NCBI GenBank assembly: GCA_020350905.1
Contig: CP070843.1
Span: 1,324,963 to 1,332,976 of the forward strand
Origin: Deltaproteobacteria bacterium
GTDB lineage: Bacteria; Desulfobacterota; Syntrophobacteria; BM002
Reading direction: 5' to 3'
DNA length: 8,014 nucleotides
Part shown: positions 7,120-8,014 of the stretch, one piece after another
Layout: each line of letters starts with the position of its first letter
How positions within the stretch are numbered: the first letter of the stretch is position 1
Position numbers and translations under genes: made by a program
The notes under the pieces: model-generated
What the model was told of the DNA's origin: nothing
Database searches by the model: none
The model's input: the letters and a program-made list of their open reading frames with translations, nothing else

Positions 7120-7147
7120 TTGACATCAACAGCTACATGGGTAAGAT
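7120..7147 (+). promoter_or_regulatory. Candidate sigma70-type promoter for the TAXI gene
   Basis: A consensus -35 TTGACA (7120-7125), a 16-nt spacer and TAAGAT (7142-7147, four of six). Predicted start near 7154, giving a leader of about 180 nt before the ATG at 7335, unusually long for one gene and filled with palindromes. Confidence 0.5.
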
Positions 7148-7153
7148 AGGGGC

Positions 7154-7195
7154 AGCGTTGAACGCTACGTTCCCCCAATGGGGATTCATTGAATC
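7154..7195. promoter_or_regulatory. Three consecutive palindromes in the TAXI leader
   Basis: Three perfect odd-centred palindromes follow the -10: AGCGTT-G-AACGCT (7154-7166), CCCCA-A-TGGGG (7173-7183) and GATTCA-T-TGAATC (7183-7195). The first begins at the predicted transcription start, the position of a repressor operator. Its half-site with one extra base, AACGCTA (7161-7167), recurs at 7210-7216. The second and third share base 7183, and AATG (7177-7180) with CATT (7187-7190) could form another hairpin, so alternative RNA folds are possible. Confidence 0.5.
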
Positions 7196-7322
7196 ACTCC
7201 CGCTTTATAAACGCTAGAATATCAATAATCTACTACTCATGCGAGACAGGCCCTGATGGAAGGAGGTGAGACCGCTAATTCGTGGGGTCAACTAATGTTC
7301 TATTCGTCCAACCTTAAAAGAT

Positions 7323-7327
7323 AGGAG
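7323..7327 (+). promoter_or_regulatory. Ribosome binding site of the TAXI receptor gene
   Basis: AGGAG is followed by seven bases and ATG at 7335. It supports this start, which also gives a complete signal peptide. Confidence 0.75.
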
Positions 7328-7334
7328 AGATCTT

Positions 7335-8014
7335 ATGAAGAGAATAGGATTACTTGCTCTGATCGCAACAATTTGCCTGGCTCTTGGTCTCATGGTGAAT
7401 CCGACTCCCGTGGTTGCCAAGACCACCTTTGTCACCATTGGAACCGGCGGTATTACAGGAGTCTATTATCCCACCGGCGGCGCCATTGCCAGAATCGTCA
7501 ACAAGAAAAGAAAGGTCTACGGCATCCGCTGCACGGTGGAATCCACCGGTGGATCGGTCTTTAACGTCAATGCGGTGATGGCCGGTGACCTGGAATTCGG
7601 CGTGGTTCAGTCCGACCGTCAGTTTCAGGCCATGAAAGGGCTGGCGGAATGGAAGGAGAAAGGCCCCCAGAAAGATCTCCGGGCCGTCTTCTCCATCCAT
7701 CCGGAATCCATTACCCTGGTGGCCGCGGATGATGCCGGGATCAAATCGATCAATGACCTCAGGGGCAAAAGGGTGAACATCGGTAACCCCGGCTCCGGTC
7801 AGCGACAAAACTCCATTGATGGCTTGACGAATGCCGGTATCGACTATGAAAAAGACCTGAAGGCAGAGGGGGTAAAGGCAGCTGAGGCTCCCGGCTTGCT
7901 GCAGGACGGCCGTATTGATGCCTTCTTTTACACCGTGGGTCATCCCAGTGGTGCCATCAAAGAGGCCACCGCCGGCAGGAGGAAGGTCCATTTCGTCCCC
8001 ATCACCGGGGTGGA
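7335..8014 (+). CDS. TAXI-family TRAP transporter substrate-binding protein, 3' end missing
   Basis: Periplasmic solute receptor of a TRAP (tripartite ATP-independent periplasmic) transporter of the TAXI type, which hands its ligand to a membrane permease. 226 residues are present; the family has about 310-330. A signal peptide is clear: MKR, a hydrophobic core (about 4-20) and a likely cut after VVA, near residue 28. The mature protein starts TTFVTIGTGGITGVYYPTGG (30-49), the family hallmark, followed by VESTGGSVFNVNAV (68-81) and GVVQSD (89-94). LRGKRVNIGNPGSG (142-155) and DGRIDAFFYTVGHP (191-204) belong to the second lobe. TAXI receptors with known ligands bind glutamate or other organic acids, but the ligand cannot be named here. 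A fused DctQM-type permease gene is expected downstream. It has its own promoter and a strong ribosome binding site. Confidence 0.95.
   Translation, partial: MKRIGLLALIATICLALGLMVNPTPVVAKTTFVTIGTGGITGVYYPTGGAIARIVNKKRKVYGIRCTVESTGGSVFNVNAVMAGDLEFGVVQSDRQFQAMKGLAEWKEKGPQKDLRAVFSIHPESITLVAADDAGIKSINDLRGKRVNIGNPGSGQRQNSIDGLTNAGIDYEKDLKAEGVKAAEAPGLLQDGRIDAFFYTVGHPSGAIKEATAGRRKVHFVPITGV

Larger units (their letters stand above)
6997..7272. repeat. 11-nt inverted pair GGAGGTGAGAC
   Basis: GGAGGTGAGAC occurs on the minus strand at 7007-6997 and on the plus strand at 7262-7272. Over 19 nt the two copies agree at 16 positions (outer limits 6989 and 7280), so the pair faces outward like terminal inverted repeats of a 292-bp segment. 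No target duplication is seen at the ends. Both copies also match the anti-Shine-Dalgarno complement, which offers a simpler reason for the likeness. Confidence 0.4.
6862..7334. other. Divergent intergenic region, kdsB / TAXI receptor
   Basis: 473 bp without a convincing gene. It holds the kdsB ribosome binding site, a degenerate CACAGAG-like stretch (6930-6960), dyads at 6949-6968 and 7006-7020, a good rightward promoter (7120-7147), three palindromes in the TAXI leader (7154-7195), an orphan Shine-Dalgarno-like sequence (7260-7269) and the TAXI ribosome binding site. Both divergent genes should be controlled from here. Confidence 0.8.

Noticed and set aside
7148..7334. Known riboswitch class in the TAXI leader
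   Set aside because: The leader is long and structured, but I could match no known aptamer core by eye; a covariance-model search of this stretch would decide.
7350..7991. 213-codon minus-strand open frame
   Set aside because: Lies opposite the TAXI receptor gene, which has a signal peptide, family motifs and a ribosome binding site; the opposite strand is a shadow.

Overview
The window suggests a moderate-GC bacterium of the former Deltaproteobacteria (Desulfobacterota: sulfate-reducing or syntrophic relatives). This is inferred from the gene set, from the flavour of PurF and the TAXI receptor, and from degenerate short-unit repeats in the intergenic gaps. Kdo synthesis implies a Gram-negative outer membrane. 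No rRNA, tRNA or other marker fixes the species.

Layout. Positions 1-6861 read leftward, in transcription order kdsB (6861-6109), carA (5929-4769), carB (4618-1391) and purF (1217 to beyond base 1). carA and carB encode the two subunits of carbamoyl-phosphate synthetase, which feeds pyrimidines and arginine. purF commits PRPP and glutamine to purine synthesis. kdsB activates Kdo with CTP for lipopolysaccharide. Two of the enzymes, CarA and PurF, take their nitrogen from glutamine, so the block reads as a nucleotide-supply cluster with a CTP-consuming envelope gene in front. A good promoter candidate lies before carA, so carAB-purF may be transcribed apart from kdsB. Positions 6862-7334 form a divergent intergenic region rich in short palindromes. 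From 7335 rightward is the 5' part of a periplasmic TAXI-family TRAP transporter receptor, cut by the window edge.

The genes themselves are ordinary, and no new multi-gene system is visible. The less ordinary material is between them. Four gaps carry four different short-unit repeats: 9-mers before purF, inverted arrays of 7-mers between carB and purF, six exact-length 8-mers between carA and carB, and a degenerate CACAGAG-like stretch before kdsB. The TAXI leader carries three odd-centred palindromes in 42 bp, starting at the predicted transcription start. A 9-bp inverted pair brackets the carA promoter. The purF gene appears to start at TTG.
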